A stretch of 64,000 nucleotides of DNA from Crossaster papposus (Eukaryota; Echinodermata; Asteroidea; Velatida; Solasteridae). The DNA lies in NCBI GenBank assembly GCA_037893245.1, contig JBAIAA010000352.1:1736001-1800000 (forward strand), given 5' to 3'. Below are positions 46,301-53,235 of this stretch, piece by piece; the stretch's first letter is position 1, and every line of letters starts with the position of its first letter. Below the pieces are notes generated by a model that worked only from the letters and a program-made list of their open reading frames with translations, was not told the origin of the DNA and ran no database searches. The translations under genes were made by a program, and so were the position numbers.

Positions 46301-47557
46301 ACTGGCCTAGGTCTCTGAAGTGGAAGTGTGAGGTTGCGGTTTTGTTAAACACTCTGTATTATGATTCAACATTCTTTCCTTTTAATACAACACCAGGACC
46401 ACTTCGCCGACAACGGAGTCTGGGAGCTGCTAGGCGTGGACGTGGTGAGGGAGGAGCAGTGGTACGCCTGTTGCCCTGCCCCTTACCCGGAGATCTCCTA
46501 CTTCCTAAATCTTCGTCGCCGCCCCCTGTTCCACGTCCTCAATATCATCCTGCCCTGCGTGCTGCTGTCCATCCTCAACCTCATGGTCTTCTCGCTGCCT
46601 CCAGAGTCTGGCGAGAAGATCCAGCTGGGGGTTACCAACCTCCTGGCCCTGGTCCTGTTCCAGCAGCTCATCAGCGAGTCGCTGCCTCCCACCTCGGACA
46701 AATCGCCGATTATCGGTGAGACTCTCTCCTGGCTTGTTATATTATTTTCAGAATTATGACGAATTTCATGTTTAAGTTTGAGACCAACATAATCAAGACG
46801 GCTGTGGGATATCCCAATTAGCTGTCCAACCAATCAGAGTAGTTTTCTTACGGTCTTGTGGTTTCTCGCGTTACTGTTCACAGGCTTTTACTTTACACCG
46901 ATGATCGCCATTGGCTGCAGCTCCATCATGTGCACAGTGCTGGTACTCAGCCTGTTCTACCATGACAACACCCGGCCCGTGCCTCGCTGGCTGCGCTCGC
47001 TCGCCCTGAAAATAGCCGTCGTGGTGTTCTACAGGGTCAGAGTTCGCGAACAACCACCAGCGGAGGACCACCGCGCGGGCGAGTGCAACCCAAACTTCAG
47101 CCTGGAAGAAGAGGAGGTGGACCGTCGTTTTCAGGACTCGGACGATTCCGGGGTGCTGACGGCGACTTGTACATTTACCGATTCGTCGAGGTCCGTAAAC
47201 ACCGAGGCAGCGTACGCCGCAGCGGCCGGCGTAGGAACAGACGGTGACGCCGGGTACGACGGCCAACGCTCGGGCAAAACACGATGCAGCGCAACCGCTT
47301 ACAGCATGCACTTCATGCAGAAGAAGGTTTACTCCAATGGAAGCGAGTCTGCGGCCGTTAACAACGGGACAATCCACGACGCAGTCAAGGAAACGGCTGC
47401 AACTGGGGCAAGGAGACCGGTGTGTTCTCGTAAGAAGCACATCGTGGACTGGAAAGATGTGGCATTGATCATCGATCGTGCCACTATGATTTTATCTGTA
47501 TTGATCACGTCTATCGCTATGATTATAACTATTACCTTTTTCGTTCTTGAGAGGTAG
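31316..47557 (+). CDS. Nicotinic acetylcholine receptor, alpha-type subunit, complete (7 exons, 526 aa)
   Basis: Seen: exons 31316-31382, 36906-37051, 40895-40939, 43791-43900, 45593-45812, 46397-46715 and 46884-47557 join in frame with GT-AG borders to 1581 nt. Order: signal peptide (1-~22); ligand-binding domain with loop D W88, loop A WLPDTTLY (Y121), Cys-loop C156-C170 around FPFD, loop B W177 and loop C Y219-A-C221-C222...Y226; M1 ~240-263; M2 ~270-290; M3 ~304-328; a ~165-residue cytoplasmic loop with an acidic EEEEVDRRFQDSDDS stretch; M4 ~498-522; stop. Known: vicinal Cys plus the aromatic box define agonist-binding alpha subunits of cation-selective pentameric channels in the plasma membrane; Glu -1' (E269) is kept. 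The 45-nt and 110-nt exons are the classic nAChR sizes. Odd: M2 has Gln2', Asn7', Gln15' and Gln16'. Placing it in a vertebrate alpha class is not justified from sequence alone. Confidence 0.95.
31461..31780. mobile_element. Inverted-repeat element in intron 1 of the alpha-type gene
   Basis: GTGCCTGGCAGAAGGGCA at the left and TGCCCTTCTGCCGGGCAC at the right. Just inside the left end, ATATGCGCGTATGCCC and TTATGCGCGAACGCG make a second small hairpin. Confidence 0.7.
31781..32294. other. Intron 1, low complexity and unassigned sequence
   Basis: (TA)n/T-run/G-run at 31848-31902. CCTTTCTGGGTAACAAAAGACCCCTTCCTGGGT at 32030-32062 is a short imperfect tandem repeat. Confidence 0.45.
32295..33410. 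mobile_element. 1.1-kb foldback element with ~470-bp arms (intron 1 of the alpha-type gene)
   Basis: The left arm runs from TAGTCCAGG through ACCTCAAACAAATTGCAACA, TCATTCTAGG-type text and AGCATATAAGTGACT to about 32765. The right arm, ~32935-33410, is its reverse complement ending CCTGGACTA. The loop is ~170 bp. Arms pair over almost their full length with scattered mismatches and small gaps. No coding frame. Confidence 0.9.
33611..34054 (-). mobile_element. MITE-1 copy (intron 1 of the alpha-type gene)
   Basis: GAGGATACACCATTTGTAGA at the left, GTGCATCCTACCTTAA at the right. A C-run/G-run expanded where other copies have the GATCGCC hairpin (33806-33860), which inflates several spurious Pro/Gly frames. 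Confidence 0.85.
34282..34658. mobile_element. MITE-2 copy (intron 1 of the alpha-type gene)
   Basis: TTAA at 34278-34281 and 34659-34662; ends AGGGATCGTATACGTTTGGT and CAAACGTATACGATCCCT. Opposite orientation to 25026-25411, judged by the AAGTGATATC block. Confidence 0.92.
35141..35771. mobile_element. MITE-4 relative, 631 bp (intron 1 of the alpha-type gene)
   Basis: TGTGACCTGTCACCACAATA at the left and TGTGGTGACAGGTCACA at the right; GAGAGTAAAGTCGGA / GACTTTACTCTC extends the pairing to about 38 bases. Confidence 0.8.
36053..36757. mobile_element. Inverted-repeat element, 705 bp, dense in TACGCA words
   Basis: AAGGCCCTGTCACACTTTTG at the left and AAAGGTGTGACAGGGCCTT at the right, with GACATTTTTTA in both arms. 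The core repeats TACGC/GCGTA dozens of times and is more GC-rich than the intron around it. It ends 149 bases before exon 2. Confidence 0.85.
36906..37051 (+). CDS. nAChR alpha-type gene, exon 2 (N-terminal helix and first strands)
   Basis: 146 nt between TTCGCAG and GTAAGG; completes a Glu codon from exon 1 and ends in phase 0. Reads ...LLEKLLLEYGPNTVRPVYNI..., the standard nAChR N-terminal helix followed by the VRPV motif. Same length as exon 2 of the paralogue on the other strand. Confidence 0.93.
37398..37554. mobile_element. Small palindromic element in intron 2
   Basis: GAGAATACACTCGCAAGTGT at the left and ACACTTTCTCGTGTATTCTC at the right. ACTCGGCGCTTTGC and GTGAATTCGTAATTAC occur twice inside. 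Confidence 0.75.
37795..38197 (+). mobile_element. tRNA-derived SINE, copy 2 (intron 2 of the alpha-type gene)
   Basis: Same family as 12861-13248: AGTGTCGTGGCCGAGTGGTT head, GAGTTCGAATCCCGG B box, GAAGGATCCTTGGTTTCATT before an (AAT)n tail. The B box here is closer to a true tRNA than in copy 1. Confidence 0.9.
38623..39013 (-). mobile_element. MITE-1 copy (intron 2)
   Basis: TTAAAGGTAGGATACACTAT at the left; GTGTATCCTACCTTTAA at the right. An A-rich expansion (38776-38815) replaces the central hairpin. Confidence 0.88.
39343..39610 (+). repeat. GTGGAGACC repeat, copy 2 (intron 2)
   Basis: TGTGGAGACATGGCTTTGTT, AAAATGGTTAGAAAGTCGAG, the CCCTAAC-rich stretch at 39483-39525, then GAGTAATTTAAGTAAAATCC. 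Lacks the distal CATTGTCCCC part of copy 1. Confidence 0.75.
39956..40371. mobile_element. MITE-4 copy (intron 2)
   Basis: TGTGACCTGCTCCCACAAAA at the left; GGGTTTCGTAGGAGCGGGTC-ACA at the right. Confidence 0.82.
40591..40812. mobile_element. MITE-4 relative (intron 2, 83 bases before exon 3)
   Basis: TGTGACACGATCAATCCGAA at the left; TTCACTTGATCGTGTCACA at the right. Inner ATGTCGGC / GCCGACAT also pairs. Confidence 0.78.
40895..40939 (+). CDS. nAChR alpha-type gene, exon 3 (45 nt)
   Basis: Fifteen codons, NEKHQTIQISGWLRQ, between TTTCAG and GTGAGT. This is the family's diagnostic 45-nt exon (DEKNQ...WLKQ in vertebrates). Too short to be found by ORF length; located from splice sites and homology to the paralogue. 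Confidence 0.95.
41320..42034. mobile_element. TTAA-flanked inverted-repeat element nested in MITE-1
   Basis: TTAA duplicates at 41316-41319 and 42035-42038; 15-base exact inverted ends AGATGGACTACAACG / CGTTGTAGTCCATCT. Only copy in the window; non-coding core. piggyBac-like by target and end structure. Confidence 0.92.
41524..41780. repeat. 257-bp near-perfect palindrome inside the nested element
   Basis: Arms TGACGTACTACCCATGAAAA ... GTGGCCCTGAAGGGACTCCG ... are mirrored at the other end. The centre is three copies of GTCGTGAATATTGACGTCAA-type text, each self-complementary. Contains four exact TGACGTCA (CRE consensus) and two one-off versions. Confidence 0.92.
42307..42626 (-). mobile_element. 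MITE-1 copy, six bases after the previous one
   Basis: ATAAAGGTAGGATACACCAT at the left; the far end stops in ATTTATGATAATTATATGAA without a terminal repeat. Tail-to-tail with the copy ending at 42300. Confidence 0.82.
42627..43520 (-). mobile_element. MITE-1 variant with a different distal half, split by MITE-2
   Basis: 43080-43151 plus 43460-43520 match the MITE-1 left half, inverted. Beyond GGAACAACATCAG the sequence switches to TGGAAATAAGACTATTTTTT-like text also seen after 61990. GTGACGTCATCGTGACATCA lies further out (42862). Confidence 0.6.
43156..43455. mobile_element. MITE-2 copy nested in the MITE-1 variant (intron 3)
   Basis: TTAA at 43152-43155 and 43456-43459; ends AGGGATCGTATATACGTTTG and CAAACGTATACGATCCCT. 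The target is the conserved GTTAAACGA of MITE-1, so the order of insertion is clear. Confidence 0.92.
43791..43900 (+). CDS. nAChR alpha-type gene, exon 4 (110 nt; loops D and A)
   Basis: TWDDEFLKWDPADYDGVDNL...VWLPDTTLYK between TTTGTCAG and GTACGC, ending in phase 2. It carries Trp88 (complementary-face aromatic) and loop A Tyr121. 110 nt is the canonical vertebrate exon-4 size. Confidence 0.95.
44320..44570 (-). repeat. GTGGAGACC repeat, copy 3 (intron 4)
   Basis: CTGTGGAGACCTAAACACAA, GGGGACAATGGGAGTC, GATGAATAGGTCTCCACA, CGACTTTCCAACCATTTTGT, GGTCTCCACAGAATACAAAT: the reverse of copies 1 and 2 with both ends kept. Confidence 0.75.
44571..45592. other. Intron 4 of the alpha-type gene
   Basis: No element recognised. 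TGGGTTATGGTCTGGGTTATGG at 45460-45510 is a short imperfect tandem repeat. Confidence 0.5.
45593..45812 (+). CDS. nAChR alpha-type gene, exon 5 (Cys-loop, loop B)
   Basis: 220 nt between ACCCACAG and GTAAAT, ending in phase 0. Holds C156-x13-C170 with IDARLFPFDTQVC, then FTSWAF with loop B Trp177. An extra Cys (C154) sits two residues before the Cys-loop, where the paralogue has Ser. Confidence 0.93.
46397..46715 (+). CDS. nAChR alpha-type gene, exon 6 (loop C, M1, M2)
   Basis: 319 nt between ACACCAG and GTGAGA. Opens DHFADNGVWELLG, then WYACCPAPY (alpha-type Cys pair C221/C222 with Y219 and Y226), RRRPLFHVLNIILPC (M1), then GEKIQLGVTNLLALVLFQQL (M2). The extracellular ring position 20' is Glu290. 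Confidence 0.94.
46884..47557 (+). CDS. nAChR alpha-type gene, exon 7 (M3, cytoplasmic loop, M4, stop)
   Basis: Starts after TTCACAG; completes Gly303 and reads FYFTPMIAIGCSSIMCTVLV (M3), a variable loop, the amphipathic DWKDVALIIDRATM helix, M4 and a TAG stop. M3, loop and M4 in one exon match the paralogue. Confidence 0.94.
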
Positions 47558-48437
47558 AGTACAAGTACATGTATGTGCACTGCCCATAACATCTGCACGG
47601 TTGGTAAACAAGGCAACACTTCCAACCCAGAGTGGCTTAACGTAGCACTTTATGGTAGCTTAGACTCAAGAACAAGTCGCCAGACAGTCCTTCGTGAATT
47701 CGACGTCACCTTAGGTTCCAAAATACACATCTTCTCGATTCATAATTCACATAGTTAGTTATCATTTATGAGTTTATTATGTTGTGGTCTTGTCTCACAC
47801 CAGCTTGTATTTTCCAGCTTGTCTTGTTATAATAATAAGCGTGCGTGTTTTGTCCCTTGTCGTTTGTCACTGTACATGCGAGTCAAATAGAAAGCGACAA
47901 CGAGTATTGATTGTTTCCGGTAAAAAATAATTACATTTAAAATTGAAATTTGTCCTTGCTATCAAGAGTTGTGCTTGTTTAAAAAATAAATAAAAAAAAT
48001 CAATAGCTGTCCATGGAATGACAAGATGCTTTGAAGCTATTCGGCTGAAATATTATTTTACTGTCATATTTTGAGTAATAGCCTTATTTTTGTAATGACA
48101 TTTTATCGATCCTCTGTGCAATAAAACTCCAAACAATGCTCCAAGTTTGAGTGAAGACTGAAGTGTTATTTTACTGTCTTATTTTGTGTGTGTTTTTTTA
48201 ATCAGGAATAAACCAAGCTTGTTTTGTTTTAATCAGAATGCTGGGCAGTGTGTTTTCCTTGATAATATTAGTGTTCGCTTATTATTCCACGGACAGCTAT
48301 TGAACATTGGTCTTTTGGTGAAACAAGCACAGCTCTGAATAGCAAGGACCAATTTCAATCATTTTTTTTTTAGATGTTGGGAGGAACATACTAGATCTAC
48401 ACATACCTTACTTGTGGATCAAAATAATATATGTACA
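47558..48437. other. 3' flank of the alpha-type gene
   Basis: Likely 3' UTR at the start; several AATAAA-type words. Two blocks share GTGTTATTTTACTGTC-like text (48050, 48161), a weak direct repeat. Confidence 0.45.
48120..48125 (+). terminator. Candidate polyadenylation signal of the nAChR alpha-type gene
   Basis: AATAAA about 560 bases after the stop, followed by a T-rich tract. An AATAAATAAA run near 47985 is an alternative nearer signal. Confidence 0.4.
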
Positions 48438-49235
48438 TGTAACCCACTCTGCAAAAATGAGTCTGATGTCGCAAAAAACAGTTTCCCATGCATACAGGGC
48501 TGTTTAATATAAGAGATGATTTTCCTATCAACAAATCATTTTTAAATTTTTTTATTTCTGAAAAACAACAGCGGTGAACCGCCAATAACAGGCATAAGGC
48601 ATCAGTTAAAAATCAAAATTAAAAACAAAATAGAATTTGGTTTCAAAATAAATAAAATATTTTCTGTAGATTAATTACACCAAACATTAAGACAGTAAAA
48701 CAAAACAATTAAAAACAGATTATGTACATTATGTATACAATCAACAGCCTACAGTGAGCTAGTGTATAATGAGTTTCAAATTCGACAATAGACTTAAACT
48801 GGATGATCACACAACAAAACTTTGTAGACTTGACTACGAAGACAATTTAGCGTTTGGGGCTCCAAACACCTATCATTTTTCATGAAGTCGGTTGTAGGCA
48901 GACGAAATTCTGGAGATAAACTCTCGTTTAGTCGCCTTTTTGGGGGGTAAGGTATTTTGGTTTCTCTGATATCTTTATTTTCAGACCTTATCAATTGAAA
49001 AAAAATTGGTTTTGTTTCCTAAAGTAGGTTTAATAAAGATTTCTGTTATTCTCTTACCATAGCATCTACAACTTTTAATCTTCATTTCTGTACAAAGATG
49101 TTTTTAATATAATGGAGAAAAAACACATTTCAAAAAATGTAAAAGACCAATGCATTACACTACAGAGTTGTGCCATAGTACATCAAATGAAAGCTTATTT
49201 CCTGCTTTTTCTGACCAACTGTAGAGTGGGTCACA
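48438..49235. mobile_element. Possible MITE-4 relative, ~800 bp, between the two receptor genes
   Basis: TGTAACCCACTCTGCAAAAA at the left; TGTAGAGTGGGTCACA at the right. Only ~15 bases pair, so the boundaries are tentative. Confidence 0.45.
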
Positions 49236-49357
49236 TATATATTTTTAACAGAATAAAATAACTACTCCCGGTCCGTTTCCGTTTGACTCGCATTGTATTT
49301 TGGTCTTATACGTTTGTCCGACATATGTTTAGGTATACAAAAGCAATTCGCTTCACC

Positions 49358-49727
49358 TTAAAGGTAGGATACGTTGGTAATTGCTAGAAATATCAGAAAT
49401 GAGTGGATTTTGGGGGTAGTATTTTATAGTTAATATCGTTTAACTGACGAAGTTTTACAATCATGCAGATGCCGAGAGAAGCAAGAAAAACGGCGTTCGT
49501 GTTTAACCGGTGTCAGGCAGTGGTTCAATTGTTGTTTTTCCCCGATCGCTGTCCGGCGATCGTGATTTTGTTAAATACAATTAAATTTTTGTTGGAACAA
49601 TTACTGGATATCTAGCGCAATCCTTGTGCTAAATGCCTATCATTCTTTACTTTCAGATAAGTGAGATATTTCCTATAATAATTCGGTAGTAAAATGTTTC
49701 GATAACTGCAAAATGGTGTATCCTAAA
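49358..49727 (+). mobile_element. MITE-1 copy between the receptor genes
   Basis: TTAAAGGTAGGATACGTTGG at the left, AAATGGTGTATCCTAAAT at the right. The central hairpin GATCGCTGTCCGGCGATC is intact. Confidence 0.85.
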
Positions 49728-49852
49728 TATTGCCGTTAAGTTGCTAAGTTAAGATCTCATAATGCTAATGATGCACTTTCTATTCATTGTTAATGTGTCA
49801 TTCAAGGCTATACTGTACGTTTTGTGAAAAATTGATGCATTGAAATAAACTT

Positions 49853-49906
49853 ACTACTACTACTACCTGTACTACTACTATTACTACTACTACTACTACT
49901 ACTGTA
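49853..49906. repeat. (ACT)n microsatellite
   Basis: TACTACTACTACCTGTACTA continuing as imperfect ACT triplets. Confidence 0.9.
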
Positions 49907-50475
49907 AACGCAACTTATGTAGCTAAAAATACTCCGTTTTTATAATGGAGCGAAGGCATCATTTTTCAAGATGGCGACGGGGCACGGGACTATTTTTTAG
50001 GGGTGATCACCGTGATTGGACGGAAAATTATCCTATAGGTTATCGGTTATCACCCCCTGAAATTGAAAGATGATGAAATAAGCTTTAATTGTATGTGTGT
50101 CTCATAATACGTGGGAGTGTTGTAATAATTTGTTCCTGAATTTTGGAATTGGAAGTATTTATCAGTTTATGTACTGGTGTGAAACCTGCAAGTTTGCACA
50201 ATATGCACATTTGTATCCAGAACAGCGTCTCCTAATTGTGTCATCTGGTCCGCCCCCCACTCCCTTTGCTTTTCAAATATCCACGGGCGGAAATATTTGG
50301 TCAACCCCCCCCACTCCCCACTCGACAATACAGATTTACACCATTGCATTAGATACGCGGTTATTGCCGGCAGTATAGGCGCGTACGTCCACAGACTATA
50401 GCCGACTTAATTATTGCAGTAATTGATTATTATAATAATTGAACTAAAGTGCATTTTGAGTACCGCAGCATATTT

Positions 50476-50952
50476 GTCCATACATCATCATGCCGACAAA
50501 CAGTAAAGGTTAAATTAGTGTAAACAGTGCATTGTACTCGGGTATAATAGAAAACTGCTCTGGGTTCTTCGTATGCTATAAAACCCTTTCAAATGCCCAC
50601 TTTTGTTAAATTTTCAATCAATAAATTTGCTGCTATTTAATTACCGAATGCTACCGAAGGTATGACCTTTTGAATTATTTAGGCAGTTCCGAAATGGGTA
50701 ATGTGCATTATCTATTTATCAGTTAGGACGCGATGGAAACTCTTGTAAAATAAATTGGCCTGAGTATTGGCCTGAATCAGCTTTTTAATAAAGACGAATC
50801 GACGATGGGTATTAATTATGGAATAGTGCTTTTAGTTAACTGGTGCGTGTATAATTAAAAACCAACGTCTACCGAATGGCCAGTGTACACACTGCTAACG
50901 ATTGCCTGCAAGATCTCGTCTGAAAGGAAGGATATAAAAGAGAAAAACAAAC
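50476..50952 (+). repeat. Segmental repeat, copy 1 (between the receptor genes)
   Basis: GTCCATACATCATCATGCCG, GGGTTCTTCGTATGCTATAA(AACCC), CAGTTAGGACGCGATGGAAA, CAAGATCTCGTCTGAAAGGA. Direct copy at 63127-63530, roughly 85-90% alike with small gaps. Contains a TATAAAA box-like word. Confidence 0.92.
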
Positions 50953-51216
50953 AAGCACGAAAAACAGCGTTTGTTTTCAACCGGCGTCGGGCAGTTATTC
51001 TTAGTTATTTTGTTGGGTTTTTTCGCGCTCGCCGTCCGACAATCGTGATTTTTTTTTATATACAATTCTCGGAATAATTACAGAATATCTATTGGGCAAT
51101 TATTTTGCTGCATGCCTACAATCATTATTTACTTTCAAATAAGTAGGTTATTTTCTAATAATTTGGTCGTAAATATTTTCGATATTTGCAAATGGTGTAT
51201 CCTTTATACCTTTAAA
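50953..51216 (+). mobile_element. MITE-1 right two-thirds, abutting segmental copy 1
   Basis: Starts abruptly at AAGCACGAAAAACAGCG and runs to GGTGTATCCTTTATACCTTT-AAA. The left end is absent exactly where the segmental repeat ends, so one event may have made both edges. Confidence 0.8.
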
Positions 51217-51875
51217 TTAGAAAAAGACCAGAAAAACAGATAATATAAATAAAAGAGTTGAGATTTTAGGTTTGTTAAAGCTAATATTAATAACACGTCA
51301 GGAGACCGTGAACATTGAGCCACAGTCGGGAGCCACAGTCTAACTAATAAGCGTCGAAAGTAATGACAACAATTTGTAACAAAAGCCCTGTTCGCACTGG
51401 ACTTTTTTTGATAAAACATACCAAGACGATGGGTACTTTTCCCATTTTATGTCCACTGCGTACAGCCTAGGCAGTTTTCCTCGCAGTTACTTTCCCCGAG
51501 TCCAGTGGTTACTTTTACCGGCGAACTGCTGCCCAGGAAAACTTCCCAGGTAACTTTTCCCGAGACAATAAGGTAAAAGCGGCTCAGGCTAAAGACTCTG
51601 GACCTATTTCCCCCCTTGTTATAAACAGGATGTTGTATTAACAGCGCTCTAATTGTTACCAGTGTTCGGCTGTATGTACGCAAGCCTATAGCCTCAGAGG
51701 TGACCCCCCCCCCCCGGATATGTAGTACTACGGTAAACATTACGTAACATCACCAATACATATGGCTGTGTGGTACAAAGTAATCGCTTTAATTGATATC
51801 CAGCACCATACCACACTATATTTTAATTTCTAACTGTTATGATGTCTATATACTTTCTATGATCTACCATTACCA
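51217..51875. other. No gene seen
   Basis: GGAAAACTTCCCAGGTAACT and CCTAGGCAGTTTTCCTCGCA, with related TTACTTTTCC words, give a weak foldback at 51430-51590. C-run at 51705-51716. Confidence 0.45.
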
Positions 51876-52127
51876 GGGGCCAATTTCATAAAACATGTAG
51901 GCCTAAGCACAAACATTTGCTTAGCATGAACATTCTTCCTTGGGAAAAAACAAGGTTACAAATCAAATATTTAGGTGATGTTTATTGTTTGTGATTGATA
52001 TTCAGTTGTTTTTTGCTTAGCATGAAAAAGCACATGGAGTTTTGGCTGGTAACCAGGTTTTACTGAGCAAAACTATTTTTGTGCTAAGCAAATTTTTTGT
52101 GCTTACATGTTTTAGGAAATTGGCCCC
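51876..52127. mobile_element. MITE-3 copy near the 3' end of the non-alpha gene
   Basis: GGGGCCAATTTCATAAAACA to TTTTAGGAAATTGGCCCC, with ATTTGCTTAGCATGAACATT and TTTGTGCTAAGCAAATT inside. Confidence 0.85.
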
Positions 52128-52588
52128 AGATATTTACCATAATAGATTGGATAATAATAGAAAAGAAAGAAAGTGTGATAATCAATGTCTGCTTTTCTAT
52201 TTAAACTAACGGCTTCATGTACAATGTAATTTTATGTTTTAAATTGGCAATCTATCCGGGAAGTTTGTTTATAGAAATGATGATTATAATGACGATTATG
52301 ATGTCACTTTAATAACTTGATTCAAGCTCAGGAGTCAGTGCCGAAAAAAAATTGTCCGTACAGCCCAATTGATCGACTGCCGGTGTAGCGTGAATTTCAG
52401 ACTGTAAAATCCAAACTCATTGGGAGTGTTGCGCATGAAAAGAGTAACCTTACGTAGGATGGGTTTAACCAATAATAGGAACATGAGTTTGATTTTTTTA
52501 TATCACAATAGTTTCCCGTGACAACAGGAGCCCTTCTTAACATTGGGCGCTAACCGCTTGTAATAAGCCTATATAATACAAAGAGCAT

Positions 52589-53235
52589 TCAATGGTGATC
52601 GGAATTATTATGAACTATGAACCAGACTATGCAAGCCACCATTGACAACAGAGTTATTAGCAGGGACAACACGAGAGCTACCCGGTCGATCACCAAAGCC
52701 ACTTCGCGCCAAGTCTGGGCGTTTGGCAACGGTCGAGTCGGGTGCCGCTGGTGTCGAGACCCCGACTCACGGTCGCCGCACACGTGCTTCCTTGCTCCCA
52801 GCATGACGGGGGATTCCAGCGCCTTTGAATGATGGGATACCTCGCACAGCCGCTTGGTGGCGTCGTAGGTTCTGCGGCGAGTCTCATCATCCCGGTCCCC
52901 TATCTGGTGGTTGATGAGCGACTTCGCCGGCGAGGTTTCCCGAGCGTTCTCGGGCATGTCTCCGGACAAGTCGGTCCAGCCACCACACGCGGGCTCCACG
53001 TTGTCTGGCCATCGCGTGATGAGGGAACTCCCTCCTGGTCGAGAATCAGAGCTGGCTGGCGTGCGGGTTTTACCCGAGGTACGGTGGCACACTAGCCTGG
53101 AAAGGACACCGAACACGACGTGACTAACCCAGCGAGGGATGGGCCGACGATTGTCGCGGTAAAACACGCCCAGGACAGCCACGGTGCACACGATGGAGGT
53201 ACAGGATAGAGCTATCATCGGTGTGAAGTAAAACC
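52589..53235 (-). CDS. nAChR non-alpha gene, exon 6 (M3, loop, M4, stop)
   Basis: After TTCTCTGCAG: FYFTPMIALSCTSIVCTVAV (M3), a long basic/Ser-rich loop, TWREVALVIDRVALVLSLLI (pre-M4 helix into M4), ...HNNSDHH, TGA. No clear AATAAA within the next 300 bases on this strand. Confidence 0.93.

Noticed and set aside
46871-47440. 189-codon minus-strand frame opposite the last alpha-type exon
   Set aside because: Antisense shadow of the receptor exon.
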